This document shows, piece by piece, positions 43,092 to 51,278 of a stretch of DNA of 59,364 nt. Each line of letters opens with the position of its first letter. Position 1 is the first letter of the stretch. Below the pieces are notes generated by a model. The model was not told the origin of the DNA and searched no databases. It worked only from the letters and a program-made list of their open reading frames with translations. Both the position numbers and the translations under genes were made by a program. The stretch lies in assembly GCA_050743125.1 (NCBI GenBank), contig JBOGEB010000004.1:1-59364 (forward strand), given 5' to 3'. The DNA is from JBOGEB01 sp050743125. GTDB taxonomy: Bacteria > Actinomycetota > Nitriliruptoria > Euzebyales > Egibacteraceae.

Positions 43092-44099
43092 ATGGCGGCC
43101 TTCCCCTCGTTCCGGTTGCGCGACGCCGTGGACGCCGTCGACCTCGCCGGCGCGGCGCTGCTCACCGTAACCGTGGTGTGGATCGGCCTGGCGGCCGGCG
43201 CCGGGAACGGTGACGCGGGGCCCGTGACCGTGGCGCTGGCGGGTGCGGCGGCGGTCGCATGGATCGCACGCCAGGTCACCAGGCTCCACGGTTGGTTGGT
43301 GCCGCTGCTCGTCTACGCGGCCGTGGCGATCTTCGCGGTCGACTCCGGCACGCCGCTCACGCGCGGAGGCCCGCTCGGCTACGCCAACGCCAGCGCCGCC
43401 TTGTACTTCCTTGCCGCCGCCGCGGCGCTCATGGTGTTCGTGCGCTGCTCACGGCCACTCGTCCGCGTCTGGGCGCTATGGGCCGCCGTGGTCGCGGGCG
43501 TGCTGCCCTGGCTCAGCGGTGTGGTGACCGCGGCCCTGCTCGTGTGCGCGCTTCCGCTGGCGCTCACGTCCCCTCCGACACGCGACAAGGTCCGCTTCCT
43601 GATGGCGGGGGGGGCGCTGCTCGTCTTCGCCGTGCTGGCCACGACGGTGCTGCTCGGCGCCTCTTACGGCGGCGATCGCACCGGTCTAGTCGACCGCGTC
43701 GTGGACGCCACGCTGAGCGAGCGACGTGTTCAGCTGTGGAGGGACGCACTCGCGATCACCGAGTCCAATCCGGCATTCGGCATCGGGCCAGGGCGGTTCG
43801 ACGAGGTGAGCCCAACGGCCCTGGCCAACCCAGACACTTCCAAGGCGCACAACGAGTACCTGCAGATGAGCGCGGAGACTGGGTTCGCGGGCTTCGCGCT
43901 GTCCCTCGGGCTGCTGCTGTGGGGTTTCGCACGCCTGTGGTCGGGCCCGGGGGACGGCGGCGCCGTGGTGGCGGCCGTCGCGCTGACCGGTGTAGGGGTA
44001 CACGCCAGCATCGACTACATCTTGCACTTCACGGCCGTGGCGGTTGCCACCGCGGCGTTGACGGGAGCAGGGTCCGCCGCCGCATCGAGCGAGCCGTGA
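43092..44099 (+). CDS. O-antigen ligase/polymerase-like membrane protein (Wzy family)
   Basis: The 335-residue protein has eight or more hydrophobic segments. Between them are a polar region RRVQLWRDALAITESNPAFGIGPGRF and SKAHNEYLQMSAETG, which is the Wzy_C/WaaL pattern (GxGxGxF followed by AHNxYL). It would join lipid-linked repeat units on the outer face of the membrane. At 335 residues it is shorter than typical members. It is the last gene of the plus-strand operon. Confidence 0.82.
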   Translation: MAAFPSFRLRDAVDAVDLAGAALLTVTVVWIGLAAGAGNGDAGPVTVALAGAAAVAWIARQVTRLHGWLVPLLVYAAVAIFAVDSGTPLTRGGPLGYANASAALYFLAAAAALMVFVRCSRPLVRVWALWAAVVAGVLPWLSGVVTAALLVCALPLALTSPPTRDKVRFLMAGGALLVFAVLATTVLLGASYGGDRTGLVDRVVDATLSERRVQLWRDALAITESNPAFGIGPGRFDEVSPTALANPDTSKAHNEYLQMSAETGFAGFALSLGLLLWGFARLWSGPGDGGAVVAAVALTGVGVHASIDYILHFTAVAVATAALTGAGSAAASSEP

Positions 44100-44656
44100 A
44101 GGCCGGCAAGACGCAGGAGTCGAGACGGGGCGTTGAGCCCCTGTGGCCGGCTCCACGCCGGATTGGCGCTCGTGGTGGTCCGGCCGAGCCTCTCGACGAC
44201 GTGCCGTCTGCCTGAGGCCCCCGGGAGCGCACACCCGGCCCTCTCGTCGGCAACGGTCACACGCCACAGCGCGGGTTGGATCAGCACCCCTTGGCGGTCG
44301 CTGGATCCTGGGCGTCTCCTTCGAACGCAGAGGCGGAGCAATCCGAGGTGACACTTACAAGAGTGGCAATACAATTTTGCACCATTGTTTCGTATTCTGC
44401 ATTCTGCTGTAGATGACTACGACAACGACGCTGATTGCTACCGTGATCGCGAAACGTGACGATGCAGCAACCCGTGCCAAGACGACCGCAATGCTCATCG
44501 CCGGGTAAGGCGGGTGTAGGCCGTACGCCGTCGCCTTGTTTATCCTTATTCGTCGGTGGGCGAAACCCCGTGAGCTAGTCAGGTGGCAGTAGGGAAACTC
44601 CACCGTGAATGGCATAGCCGGGCCTGACCGTTTCTGCTATCTTCCTCTCGGCGGCT
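44100..44656. other. Intergenic stretch without a supported gene
   Basis: No convincing coding signal. An A/T-rich patch around 44360-44480 encodes on the minus strand a hydrophobic segment (AITVAISVVVVVIY), but it has no start signal or homology that I can see. Confidence 0.3.
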
Positions 44657-44884
44657 GTGCGGGGCACCAAGTCGCCACTGACGGGTGCAGGACGGCGGGA
44701 TTGGATAGGTCGGCTACGTCACGACCGGATGACTATGCGGGCAACTATGGAGCAAGGCATTGCGCTGTTCGCCACTGCCAAGCGGCTCATCGAGGATGCA
44801 ACGCTGCGCGAGCGGTTCGTACCGCGGACTCGGCAGGGTGCGCGGACCAGGTTCGGTCAATACGCGATCCCGTCCTGTCGCTGA
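44657..44884 (+). pseudogene. Possible C-terminal stub of a GT4 glycosyltransferase
   Basis: The frame contains LFATAKRLIEDATLRERFVPRTRQGARTRF. This resembles the C-terminal helix of GT4 enzymes, as in the neighbours (ARLIDDPPLRRQLGASATAR). The catalytic part is absent. It lies just upstream of the initiating sugar transferase and shows decay similar to other stubs in the locus. Confidence 0.35.
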
Positions 44885-44921
44885 AGACGCACCGCCACGA
44901 CGCCTTCCGGAAGGCGTCGAC

Positions 44922-45560
44922 GTGACAAGGCGGGCACTCGACATCATCGCCGTCGTCGCGTTACTGGCGCTGCTGGCGCCGCTCATGCTCCTCATCGCCT
45001 TGGCCGTCCGTGTGACCATGGGATCGCCGGTGATTTTCCGCCAGCCCCGCAGCGGCCACAACGGCCGGATTTTCGTCATTGCCAAGTTCCGCACCATGCG
45101 GGCACCGCGTCACCCGGACGAGACCGACGCGGAACGCATATCGCCCCTCGGCTCATTGCTGCGCACCACAAGCCTCGACGAGCTGCCGCAGCTGTGGAAC
45201 GTCCTGAAGGGCGACATGGGCATCATTGGGCCACGACCTACGCTGCCCGAGCAGGTCGCGCACTACTCCCCTAGACAGCGCCGAAGGCTAGAGATCCGCC
45301 CAGGGATGACCGGCTATGCCCAGGTAAAGGGCCGAAACAGTCTTTCGTGGCCGGAACGCATCGAACTCGACATTTACTATATCGACCACTGCTCTATTGG
45401 ACTCAACTTCTGGATCCTGAGCCGAACCGTGGCAAGGCTCGTTTATCCGGAAGGCATCACTGGGGAGAACGGCGCCAACCCCGACTTCCCCTTGGATGGC
45501 TCCCGTCAACTGACCACTGCTGATACGGGAACCAAGGACGCGCTTAAGAACCCTTCATGA
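44922..45560 (+). CDS. Undecaprenyl-phosphate sugar-1-phosphate transferase (initiating enzyme)
   Basis: The 212-residue protein belongs to the short polyprenyl-phosphate hexose-1-phosphate transferases (PglC/WcaJ C-terminal type): a membrane segment at about 7-30, then IFRQPRSGHNGRIF, the catalytic KFRTM, DELPQLWNVLKGDMGIIGPRP, and PGMTGYAQVKGRN. It starts repeat-unit assembly by loading the first sugar phosphate onto the lipid carrier. GTG 44922 is preceded by GGAAGG at good spacing, which decides the start over an upstream ATG at 44760. Confidence 0.87.
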   Translation: MTRRALDIIAVVALLALLAPLMLLIALAVRVTMGSPVIFRQPRSGHNGRIFVIAKFRTMRAPRHPDETDAERISPLGSLLRTTSLDELPQLWNVLKGDMGIIGPRPTLPEQVAHYSPRQRRRLEIRPGMTGYAQVKGRNSLSWPERIELDIYYIDHCSIGLNFWILSRTVARLVYPEGITGENGANPDFPLDGSRQLTTADTGTKDALKNPS

Positions 45561-45756
45561 GGGTTGTTCCCTGTCGGCTTCTACTCGCGAACACCCTTTC
45601 GGTCGCTGCATCGGCCTTACGTCCGCAACCGCCGTGCTGCTTTGTTACAGCTATGGTGGCTTCGACGAAAGTCGCGGTCGAAATCGCGGCACGGCAAGAC
45701 CCTTGATGTTAACCTTGGATCGTACCAGTACGCGGGCAAGAGGCGGAGGCACGCTC

Positions 45757-46857
45757 ATGGCGGGAACATCCGCAATAGACCTTTGGCTCCTTGGCAAGAA
45801 AGGCGGGACAGCGACGCGGGGATGGTGTCGGCAGCAATCACACCCCGGGAGAAAAGGGAGATGGGTGTGCGGGAAGGCGGCAGCGCTTGCGATCCTGCTC
45901 TTCGCGCTCCCACAGATCGCGCCCGACGGCACTGATCTCGAGTTGGTCCAATTGTCTGTCGTCCAGGACAAGGACCCCTCAGCGGTCCCGGACAACTCAA
46001 CAACCCCACCGCAGCCTGAGCCCGAAGATAACAAGGGACTCGACGACAGCGAGAAACCCCTTCCTCCAGTCGGCCCGGACTTGCCCCCCTCGCCGCCGCC
46101 GGACTTGCTACCCCCAGACTTGCTACCTCCGGGCTTGCCCTCCGTGATACCTCCGGTCTTGCCCTCCCCGTCACCTCCGCCGGAGCCGGAGCCCGACCCC
46201 GAGCCGGAGCCAGAGCCCGCCCCGGAACCAGAGCCCGCCCCCCGGCCGAAAGAAAAGTCGGCGACAGAATCAAAAGGCTCGACGTCCACCACCCCTGTAG
46301 CTGAGGGCGCTGACGACACCAGCGCAGCGTCGGGGAACAGTGGGAGCGGATCGTCGGGTGGGCAGGCGGCCGTACCGCACCAGGCGACAACGCCTGTGGC
46401 GAAGCCCGCTCCAGGAGCGCCCTCGTCTCCTCAGAGTGCCGCATTGTTCGACCTCCTGTTCGGCGCGGGCGGCGACGCTCCCCCGCGACAGGCCGCTCGC
46501 GAGGACTCGCGAGCTGATGCGTTGGTCCTCGGCAACCGAACCCTCTTCCAGAAACCAACGCTCGAGGGTTCCCTCGATTCTCCCTGGCAGAGGGGCAAGG
46601 CGGCGTTCGGCCTCGGCCTGGTCTTGCTCATTGGTATCGCCTTCCAGCGGCGCTTCGCCACACGTCGCCCTCACTCTCGCTTCGCCTCCGCGTGGCCGTT
46701 GGCAGCATGGGTGGCAGAACGACGGCTCGCTCAGATGCGGTCGGCCGGTGCGCAGCTAGCCGGGAGTTGGCTAATCCTCGTTCGTCGTCACAGACGAACG
46801 GTCCAGAGCGTGGCTCGGATCACGGCTGCTCCCTGGCGGCGGATCACCAGTCGCTGA
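45757..46857 (+). CDS. Proline-rich surface-type protein with two membrane segments
   Basis: The roughly 366-residue protein has a hydrophobic segment near the N terminus (AAALAILLFALPQIA, about 42-56), then a Pro/Glu-rich low-complexity region with many PEPEPEP repeats, a Ser/Gly/Thr-rich stretch, and a second hydrophobic segment (FGLGLVLLIGIAF) followed by a basic tail. The extended Pro-Glu region probably spans the cell envelope. No LPXTG motif is present. Function unknown; location suggests a role in anchoring or exporting surface material. GCGGAGG lies seven bases before ATG 45757. Its 3' end overlaps the convergent kinase gene by 87 bases. Confidence 0.65.
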   Translation: MAGTSAIDLWLLGKKGGTATRGWCRQQSHPGRKGRWVCGKAAALAILLFALPQIAPDGTDLELVQLSVVQDKDPSAVPDNSTTPPQPEPEDNKGLDDSEKPLPPVGPDLPPSPPPDLLPPDLLPPGLPSVIPPVLPSPSPPPEPEPDPEPEPEPAPEPEPAPRPKEKSATESKGSTSTTPVAEGADDTSAASGNSGSGSSGGQAAVPHQATTPVAKPAPGAPSSPQSAALFDLLFGAGGDAPPRQAAREDSRADALVLGNRTLFQKPTLEGSLDSPWQRGKAAFGLGLVLLIGIAFQRRFATRRPHSRFASAWPLAAWVAERRLAQMRSAGAQLAGSWLILVRRHRRTVQSVARITAAPWRRITSR

Positions 46858-47880
46858 TACCCGGTCCTGAGTGCAGCTGTCGAGTTTGGCGAGGTCGCAG
46901 GCGACGACGTCGCAGATCTCGGGCAACCGATCGAATCCGCTCGGGTAGCAGAGCCGTCGGACCGGGATGTTGCGCACGATCTCCGTGAGCAGCGCCAACC
47001 GCTGAGCCCCCCGTCCTGTTGCCTGCACGAGATCGGGAACGAACGAGTTTCGGATCAACTCGATGACTGCGTCGCGGGGAGCAACGGAGGCAATGCGAGT
47101 TTCTCCGCGGGCATCATCAGTCTGTCGCTCGAGGACATAGATGCACGACAGAGGCCGGGGATCGGAGCAGAACGAGCCTATGCCGGGCTGGCCCACGGGG
47201 ACGCGGAGCTTGGCGAATGCGGGATGGACGATCTCCAGCTGGCCGACGCCAGGCACGAAGTGCCGTGCCTCGTCCGGCCACATGCGCATCTGGGGGTAAC
47301 CGGGACAGCACAGAGCGCCGGCCCGTCCAAGCTCCAGCGCCAGGAGGTCCTCGGTGAGCAACCGGCAGCCGCCCTGCAAGAACGTGGCGGCCATCGAGGT
47401 CTTGCCGGCGCCCTGGCCACCGACGAACGCGACTGCCCGGCCACCGACGTCCACGGCTGAGGCATGGAGTGCGGGCATCCCCTGCAGCTCGAGCCACAGG
47501 GCCAGCACGATTCCCAGAAATTGGATCTCCACCACGTAGGCATGCGCAGGCTGCACGAGGGCGCAGTGGATTTCGTCGGCGGTCAGCCTGAACCTCGAGA
47601 GGTCCGCGAACTCGAGCACGTAGTGGCCGTCGACGGCGTGGAGGGAGATATGCGATTTTCCGGCGCGCGCTGCATTGGCTGGCCAGAGCAGCTTGCCGGC
47701 TACCGGCTGCTCGTGATCGCCAGATGCCGTCGAGCATCGGAATGTGAGGTCTGCCGGCGCGCCGGAACGCGCCAGGCGGTTCTCGAAGCAGAAGTCGGTC
47801 CGCAACGACAACCCGTAGAGCTGGTAGGTCGTCCAGCTACCGCCTCGCTCGTGTCGAGCTCTGACGTTGGGTTTCACCAC
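46771..47880 (-). CDS. HPr-kinase-like protein, putative RiPP kinase, cluster 2
   Basis: The 369-residue protein has LHASAVDVGG (138-147), Walker A GGQGAGKTS (154-162) and LLTEDLLALEL (174-184), the HprK-like core, preceded by an N-terminal domain of about 130 residues. Homologues in other lasso clusters phosphorylate a peptide serine. Here the precursor ends in Cys-Ile-Val-Pro, so a terminal serine is not available; Ser22 of the core or another hydroxyl would be the target if it acts alike (inference). GTG 47880 overlaps the stop of the phosphoribosyltransferase/PqqD gene. It is the last gene of cluster 2. Confidence 0.82.
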   Translation of the reverse strand: MVKPNVRARHERGGSWTTYQLYGLSLRTDFCFENRLARSGAPADLTFRCSTASGDHEQPVAGKLLWPANAARAGKSHISLHAVDGHYVLEFADLSRFRLTADEIHCALVQPAHAYVVEIQFLGIVLALWLELQGMPALHASAVDVGGRAVAFVGGQGAGKTSMAATFLQGGCRLLTEDLLALELGRAGALCCPGYPQMRMWPDEARHFVPGVGQLEIVHPAFAKLRVPVGQPGIGSFCSDPRPLSCIYVLERQTDDARGETRIASVAPRDAVIELIRNSFVPDLVQATGRGAQRLALLTEIVRNIPVRRLCYPSGFDRLPEICDVVACDLAKLDSCTQDRVSATGDPPPGSSRDPSHALDRSSVTTNED

Positions 47881-49055
47881 TCGCGGGTCAGGAGGCCGCG
47901 AGCGGTGGCCTCGCCGACGAGTCGCGCCAGATCCGACCGCAACCTTGAGCGCGCGACGTCATAGGACTCGATCAGCGCCGCGGCGGCGGCATCTTCGTCG
48001 CCGTACGCAACGATCGCTTCCCACATGTCCGCCGCGACGCTGTCCAGCGCGACGGCCTCACCGGTCTGCGCATTGCCCACTACCAAGCGGCCGGCCAGCT
48101 TGCCGAACACGACGTCCACTGCCGGGACCAGCGGTCCACGCGCCACGGGTTGGACCTGCACCGGCACCGGTGCACCGCCCGGTGGCAGCCGGTTCTTCAA
48201 GCACACCTCCTCAGGTACGAGCCGCCATCCCCGTTCGACCTGCTCGGCCGCTGGATTCCAAAGGGTCACGTCGGGCTCGTTCCACGCAAAGCACAGAGGC
48301 TCGGTCTGCCCTACCCAGTAGTTGCCCACCCGCGCACGCCAGCCGTCACGCCATGCCTCGTAGTGCTGCCCGAACACCTCAGGAGCATGGTCGCGCAGAT
48401 CGTGAGCGCTGACGACCAGCACTCCCCCCTCATCGCCCTCGATGGCGGCCCGCAACTGTGGATGAGAGTACAAATGGGCGAAGATCACCGGACGATGCTC
48501 GCACTGCCTGAGAAACATGCGGAAGCGAGCGCCCGACAGCGCGCAGTCGTCGATCACCACGAGCGGCTGACCTGCTCTGTCCGGACCGTCATGTGGCGCG
48601 AGCGCGCTGTGCGGCAGATCCAGGACATAGGACAACATACCCAATACGACGAGTCCGCCCCTGGGGATAGCCACGTAGCGAAACCGGCGTAGCTCCTCGA
48701 GGCTCCACCGCTCCCGCAGATTGGCGGCCAACTGCACGCAGTCCCGCTCTGCCTGGCGGTAGCCGACGTAGCGGATCTCCGACCCCCCGTGCAGCAGTCG
48801 CCAGCACAGGTCGTCGAGCCTGGCCTGGACCGCCTCGTCGAAGTAGCCGAGGGCGCTCAGCAGCGCATTCGGTGGGGGGCGGACGATCAGCGCTGCGAGG
48901 CTGTCTCCCCACAGGGAGCTCATCGACAGCGCTCGGGCCAGGGCCATCGCGTCGAGGTCGAGGTGGCAGACGACGCCACGATCAGCGGCGGGCGGCAGAT
49001 GGTCTGCAGGCCTGAAGAGCACACAAAGCGACGGTTTCGCGGTCCCGGAAGGCAC
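47874..49055 (-). CDS. Phosphoribosyltransferase-like domain fused to a PqqD domain
   Basis: The 393-residue protein combines two domains. Residues about 70-250 resemble a type I phosphoribosyltransferase: YVAIPRGGLVVLGML (127-141), then the PRPP-binding loop pattern PLVVIDDCALSGARF (164-178), two acidic residues followed by a small-residue loop. Residues about 310-393 form a PqqD/RRE-like domain (AGRLVVGNAQTGEAVALDS and a C-terminal EATARGLL). The PqqD part would bind the leader, and the PRTase part could transfer a ribose phosphate or act on a nucleotide; the reaction is unknown. GTG 49055 has GGAG six bases upstream; TTG 49061 is an alternative. It lies 57 bases after the precursor gene. 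Confidence 0.75.
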   Translation of the reverse strand: MPSGTAKPSLCVLFRPADHLPPAADRGVVCHLDLDAMALARALSMSSLWGDSLAALIVRPPPNALLSALGYFDEAVQARLDDLCWRLLHGGSEIRYVGYRQAERDCVQLAANLRERWSLEELRRFRYVAIPRGGLVVLGMLSYVLDLPHSALAPHDGPDRAGQPLVVIDDCALSGARFRMFLRQCEHRPVIFAHLYSHPQLRAAIEGDEGGVLVVSAHDLRDHAPEVFGQHYEAWRDGWRARVGNYWVGQTEPLCFAWNEPDVTLWNPAAEQVERGWRLVPEEVCLKNRLPPGGAPVPVQVQPVARGPLVPAVDVVFGKLAGRLVVGNAQTGEAVALDSVAADMWEAIVAYGDEDAAAAALIESYDVARSRLRSDLARLVGEATARGLLTREW

Positions 49056-49112
49056 TCGCAACTCCGCAGCTGACGCAGATGTTGCTTGGTTAGGTTGGAT
49101 CCTCAGGACCAG

Positions 49113-49286
49113 CTACGGGACAATGCACTGCCCGTCGATCACGACGGTGCAACTTCCTTGGAAAGATATTCCGAAGGGGTTCAAAGTGATGTCCACAGAT
49201 GGATTGTTTCCGCCCCCTTTGGTCAGGTCGGTCACCGTTCCCCACAGGGACAGAGACGGTGTAGAGTACGGCCTCTTGTCGCTCAT
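49113..49286 (-). CDS. Lasso peptide precursor, cluster 2
   Basis: The 57-residue precursor has the leader signature Y7-x2-P10-x-L12-x3-G16 followed by L21-T22-K23, so Thr22 is at the usual penultimate position. The predicted core begins at Gly24: GGGNNPSVD, with Asp at core position 9, giving a nine-residue macrolactam ring between Gly1 and Asp9. The tail has 25 residues and two Cys (core 23 and 31), which could form a tail-tail disulfide as in class IV lasso peptides such as LP2006. The 34-residue core is long for the class. ATG 49286 has GAGGG five bases upstream. Confidence 0.88.
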   Translation of the reverse strand: MSDKRPYSTPSLSLWGTVTDLTKGGGNNPSVDITLNPFGISFQGSCTVVIDGQCIVP

Positions 49287-49336
49287 AATGCCCTCAATTC
49301 TGTGGTAGTACGCCGCCGGGCAACCCGCGAACTCTG

Positions 49337-49365
49337 ATAGTATCAAGGATCAACAGCCTCGTCAG
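49337..49365 (-). promoter_or_regulatory. Candidate promoter of the cluster 2 precursor gene
   Basis: On the minus strand CTGACG (49365-49360) and TACTAT (49342-49337) are separated by exactly 17 bases, each matching four of six consensus positions. It lies about 50 bases upstream of the precursor ATG, in the gap after the cyclase gene, and would allow stronger expression of the precursor than of its enzymes. Confidence 0.4.
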
Positions 49366-49384
49366 CGTTGTCAGCAGCAGTACG

Positions 49385-51277
49385 TCAAAAATACTGGCGG
49401 AGCCACATCTCCAGGGTCAGAGGCCACCAGAGATCGTTGCCGGACCCCTGGCCGGCCAGGTATGCGGCATAGGAGGCCCGGAGCTTGCGCTCGTCGAGGT
49501 AGCCATGGGCGGCTGCCCGAGTGTTGCTCATCAGGTCGAGCACGGTGCTCTTGGCCCGCTCCTGCAGGCCAAGGTCGTACAGCGGCTTGGGTAGGGTCTT
49601 GCCGACGCATCGACGGACCGGTTCGGGCATGACGCCGGTCATCGCCTGGCGAGCGATGCGCTTGGTCTGACCCCGACGCTGGATCACCCATTGCGGCACG
49701 GCCAGGACGAACTCGACCAGACGGCGGTCGCTCCAAGGGTCGGCGAACCCCAAGCCGAAACGGGCGTGTGATCGCTCCAGCCACGTCGCAACGCGCATCT
49801 GCCCCGGGGAATGGATCAGCTCGTACCGTTGCCGGCGCGCACGGCCGCTGACGGCAGGGTAGGGACGGCTGGCGGCTATGACGTCAGCCAAGCCGACCCG
49901 GCGGATGAAGGCCGCGGAGAGCCAGGTGGGGGGAGCGGGGGGCGCGGATGCCAGCCGGCGGCGCAGCCGTGGGACCCTGCCGGGGGGCCAGAGGCTGACG
50001 GCGAGGGGCCGCAGCAGCAGCTCAGCGAGCGTGCCCGGCCACGACGCGCCGGCCGCTTGCCGGTGGAGCCGCAGGTCATGGGCCATGTCGGCTAAGCGCC
50101 GGGCGAGCAGCAGCCCCAGATCGTCGTAGATGGGGCCTCCCACAAGCTGGTCCCCCCGGCTGCCGAGCTGGACGAGCCCCATCCCCTCGTCTCGCGCCAG
50201 GCGCAGCGCGCGCTCCTGCAGTGCCTGGAAGGCACCCATGAATGGCTCGTCGCGATCGGGTCCGTGCGCTGGGTAACCGGACAACGGCCAAGCCGTATCG
50301 GCGGGCACGTCAGTGACGGGCAGGCCGTAGTGCTCCGCGATGGCGCCGCTGATCTGCCGCTCGTCGCACTCGGTCAGCTCGGAGAATGCCCAACAGTAGG
50401 CGCGCAACCCTGGCGCGAGCCCATGACCGCCACCGCGCAGCAGCCATCCTGCGGCGGAAGCCACGCTGCCTGAGTCCACCCCACCGCTGAGCAGGATCCC
50501 CACCGGCTTGACGCTGCGCAGTCGGCAGCGTACCGCCTCGGTGAACAGCTCCCGGAGCTGCTCGGCGTACTCCTCCGGTTCGGCGTGAACGGCCTGCCGC
50601 TTCGGATCGGCATCCCAGAATCGCCAGGTGCGATGGCCTCGCGCATCGACCAGCAGGGCATGACCGGGCGGCAGCGTTGCGATGCCCTCGTAAAATGTCC
50701 AGTCCAGCGGGCCGAACGCTCCTGCCAGGTGCGCCGCCACCATCGGCTCACACACCCGGGCCGGCACGTCCGGAAGGGCAAGAATCTGTTTGACCTCCGT
50801 AGCGAACACGGTCCGCCGCGCCTCGAGTCGGTAGTACAGGGACCGCATCCCCATCACGTCTCTGGCCGCGAACAGCTGCCGGCTGCGCCTATCCCACACC
50901 GCAAACGCGAAATCCCCGACCAGCCGAGCCGCGCAGTCCGTTCCCCAGCGACGGTAAGCAGCCAGGATCAGCTGCGCGTCACTCTTGCGCGTCCCCGCCG
51001 GTTCCCGCGCATCCAGCCACCTCACCAGCTCCGCCCGATTGTCCACGCGGGCATCCGCCACGAGGACCAAGCTGTCCCCGTCCACCAGCGGCTGGCGCTC
51101 GCCTACCGACTCGGGGGTAGCCACCAGCCCCAAGTGCGCCAGCCCCACACCTCCGTCCACCCAAGTCCCTACCGCATCCGCCGCACGATGGGCAGCCGCC
51201 TTCACCAGCCGTGACAACGTCGCGGCGTCTACCCGCCCCGCACCGAACTCGACCAGCCCGCACACCCCGCTCAACAC
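49385..51277 (-). CDS. Lasso cyclase, asparagine-synthetase family (lasso C), cluster 2
   Basis: The roughly 630-residue protein is full length, with an N-terminal class II glutamine-amidotransferase-like domain (VCGLVEFGAG, then RLVGDFAFAVWD and FAARDVMGMRSLYY) and a C-terminal ATP-pyrophosphatase domain with the P-loop LLSGGVDSGS (about 262-271). It should adenylate Asp9 of the core and close the ring with Gly1. GTG 51277 follows the B2 stop directly after GGGGGTGAC. A start at GTG 51265 would make Cys the second residue, as in active glutaminases; which is used decides whether the glutaminase domain can be active. Confidence 0.88.
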   Translation of the reverse strand: MLSGVCGLVEFGAGRVDAATLSRLVKAAAHRAADAVGTWVDGGVGLAHLGLVATPESVGERQPLVDGDSLVLVADARVDNRAELVRWLDAREPAGTRKSDAQLILAAYRRWGTDCAARLVGDFAFAVWDRRSRQLFAARDVMGMRSLYYRLEARRTVFATEVKQILALPDVPARVCEPMVAAHLAGAFGPLDWTFYEGIATLPPGHALLVDARGHRTWRFWDADPKRQAVHAEPEEYAEQLRELFTEAVRCRLRSVKPVGILLSGGVDSGSVASAAGWLLRGGGHGLAPGLRAYCWAFSELTECDERQISGAIAEHYGLPVTDVPADTAWPLSGYPAHGPDRDEPFMGAFQALQERALRLARDEGMGLVQLGSRGDQLVGGPIYDDLGLLLARRLADMAHDLRLHRQAAGASWPGTLAELLLRPLAVSLWPPGRVPRLRRRLASAPPAPPTWLSAAFIRRVGLADVIAASRPYPAVSGRARRQRYELIHSPGQMRVATWLERSHARFGLGFADPWSDRRLVEFVLAVPQWVIQRRGQTKRIARQAMTGVMPEPVRRCVGKTLPKPLYDLGLQERAKSTVLDLMSNTRAAAHGYLDERKLRASYAAYLAGQGSGNDLWWPLTLEMWLRQYF

Positions 51278-51278
51278 G

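Noticed and set aside
44355..44615. Minus-strand frame with a hydrophobic segment in the gap after the Wzy-family gene
   Set aside because: It has no ribosome binding site and no family resemblance, and lies in a decayed intergenic stretch.
46000..46260. Repetitive Pro-Glu codons as a possible DNA repeat or CRISPR-like array
   Set aside because: The periodicity follows codons for PEPEPEP within a plausible coding frame; there are no regular spacers.
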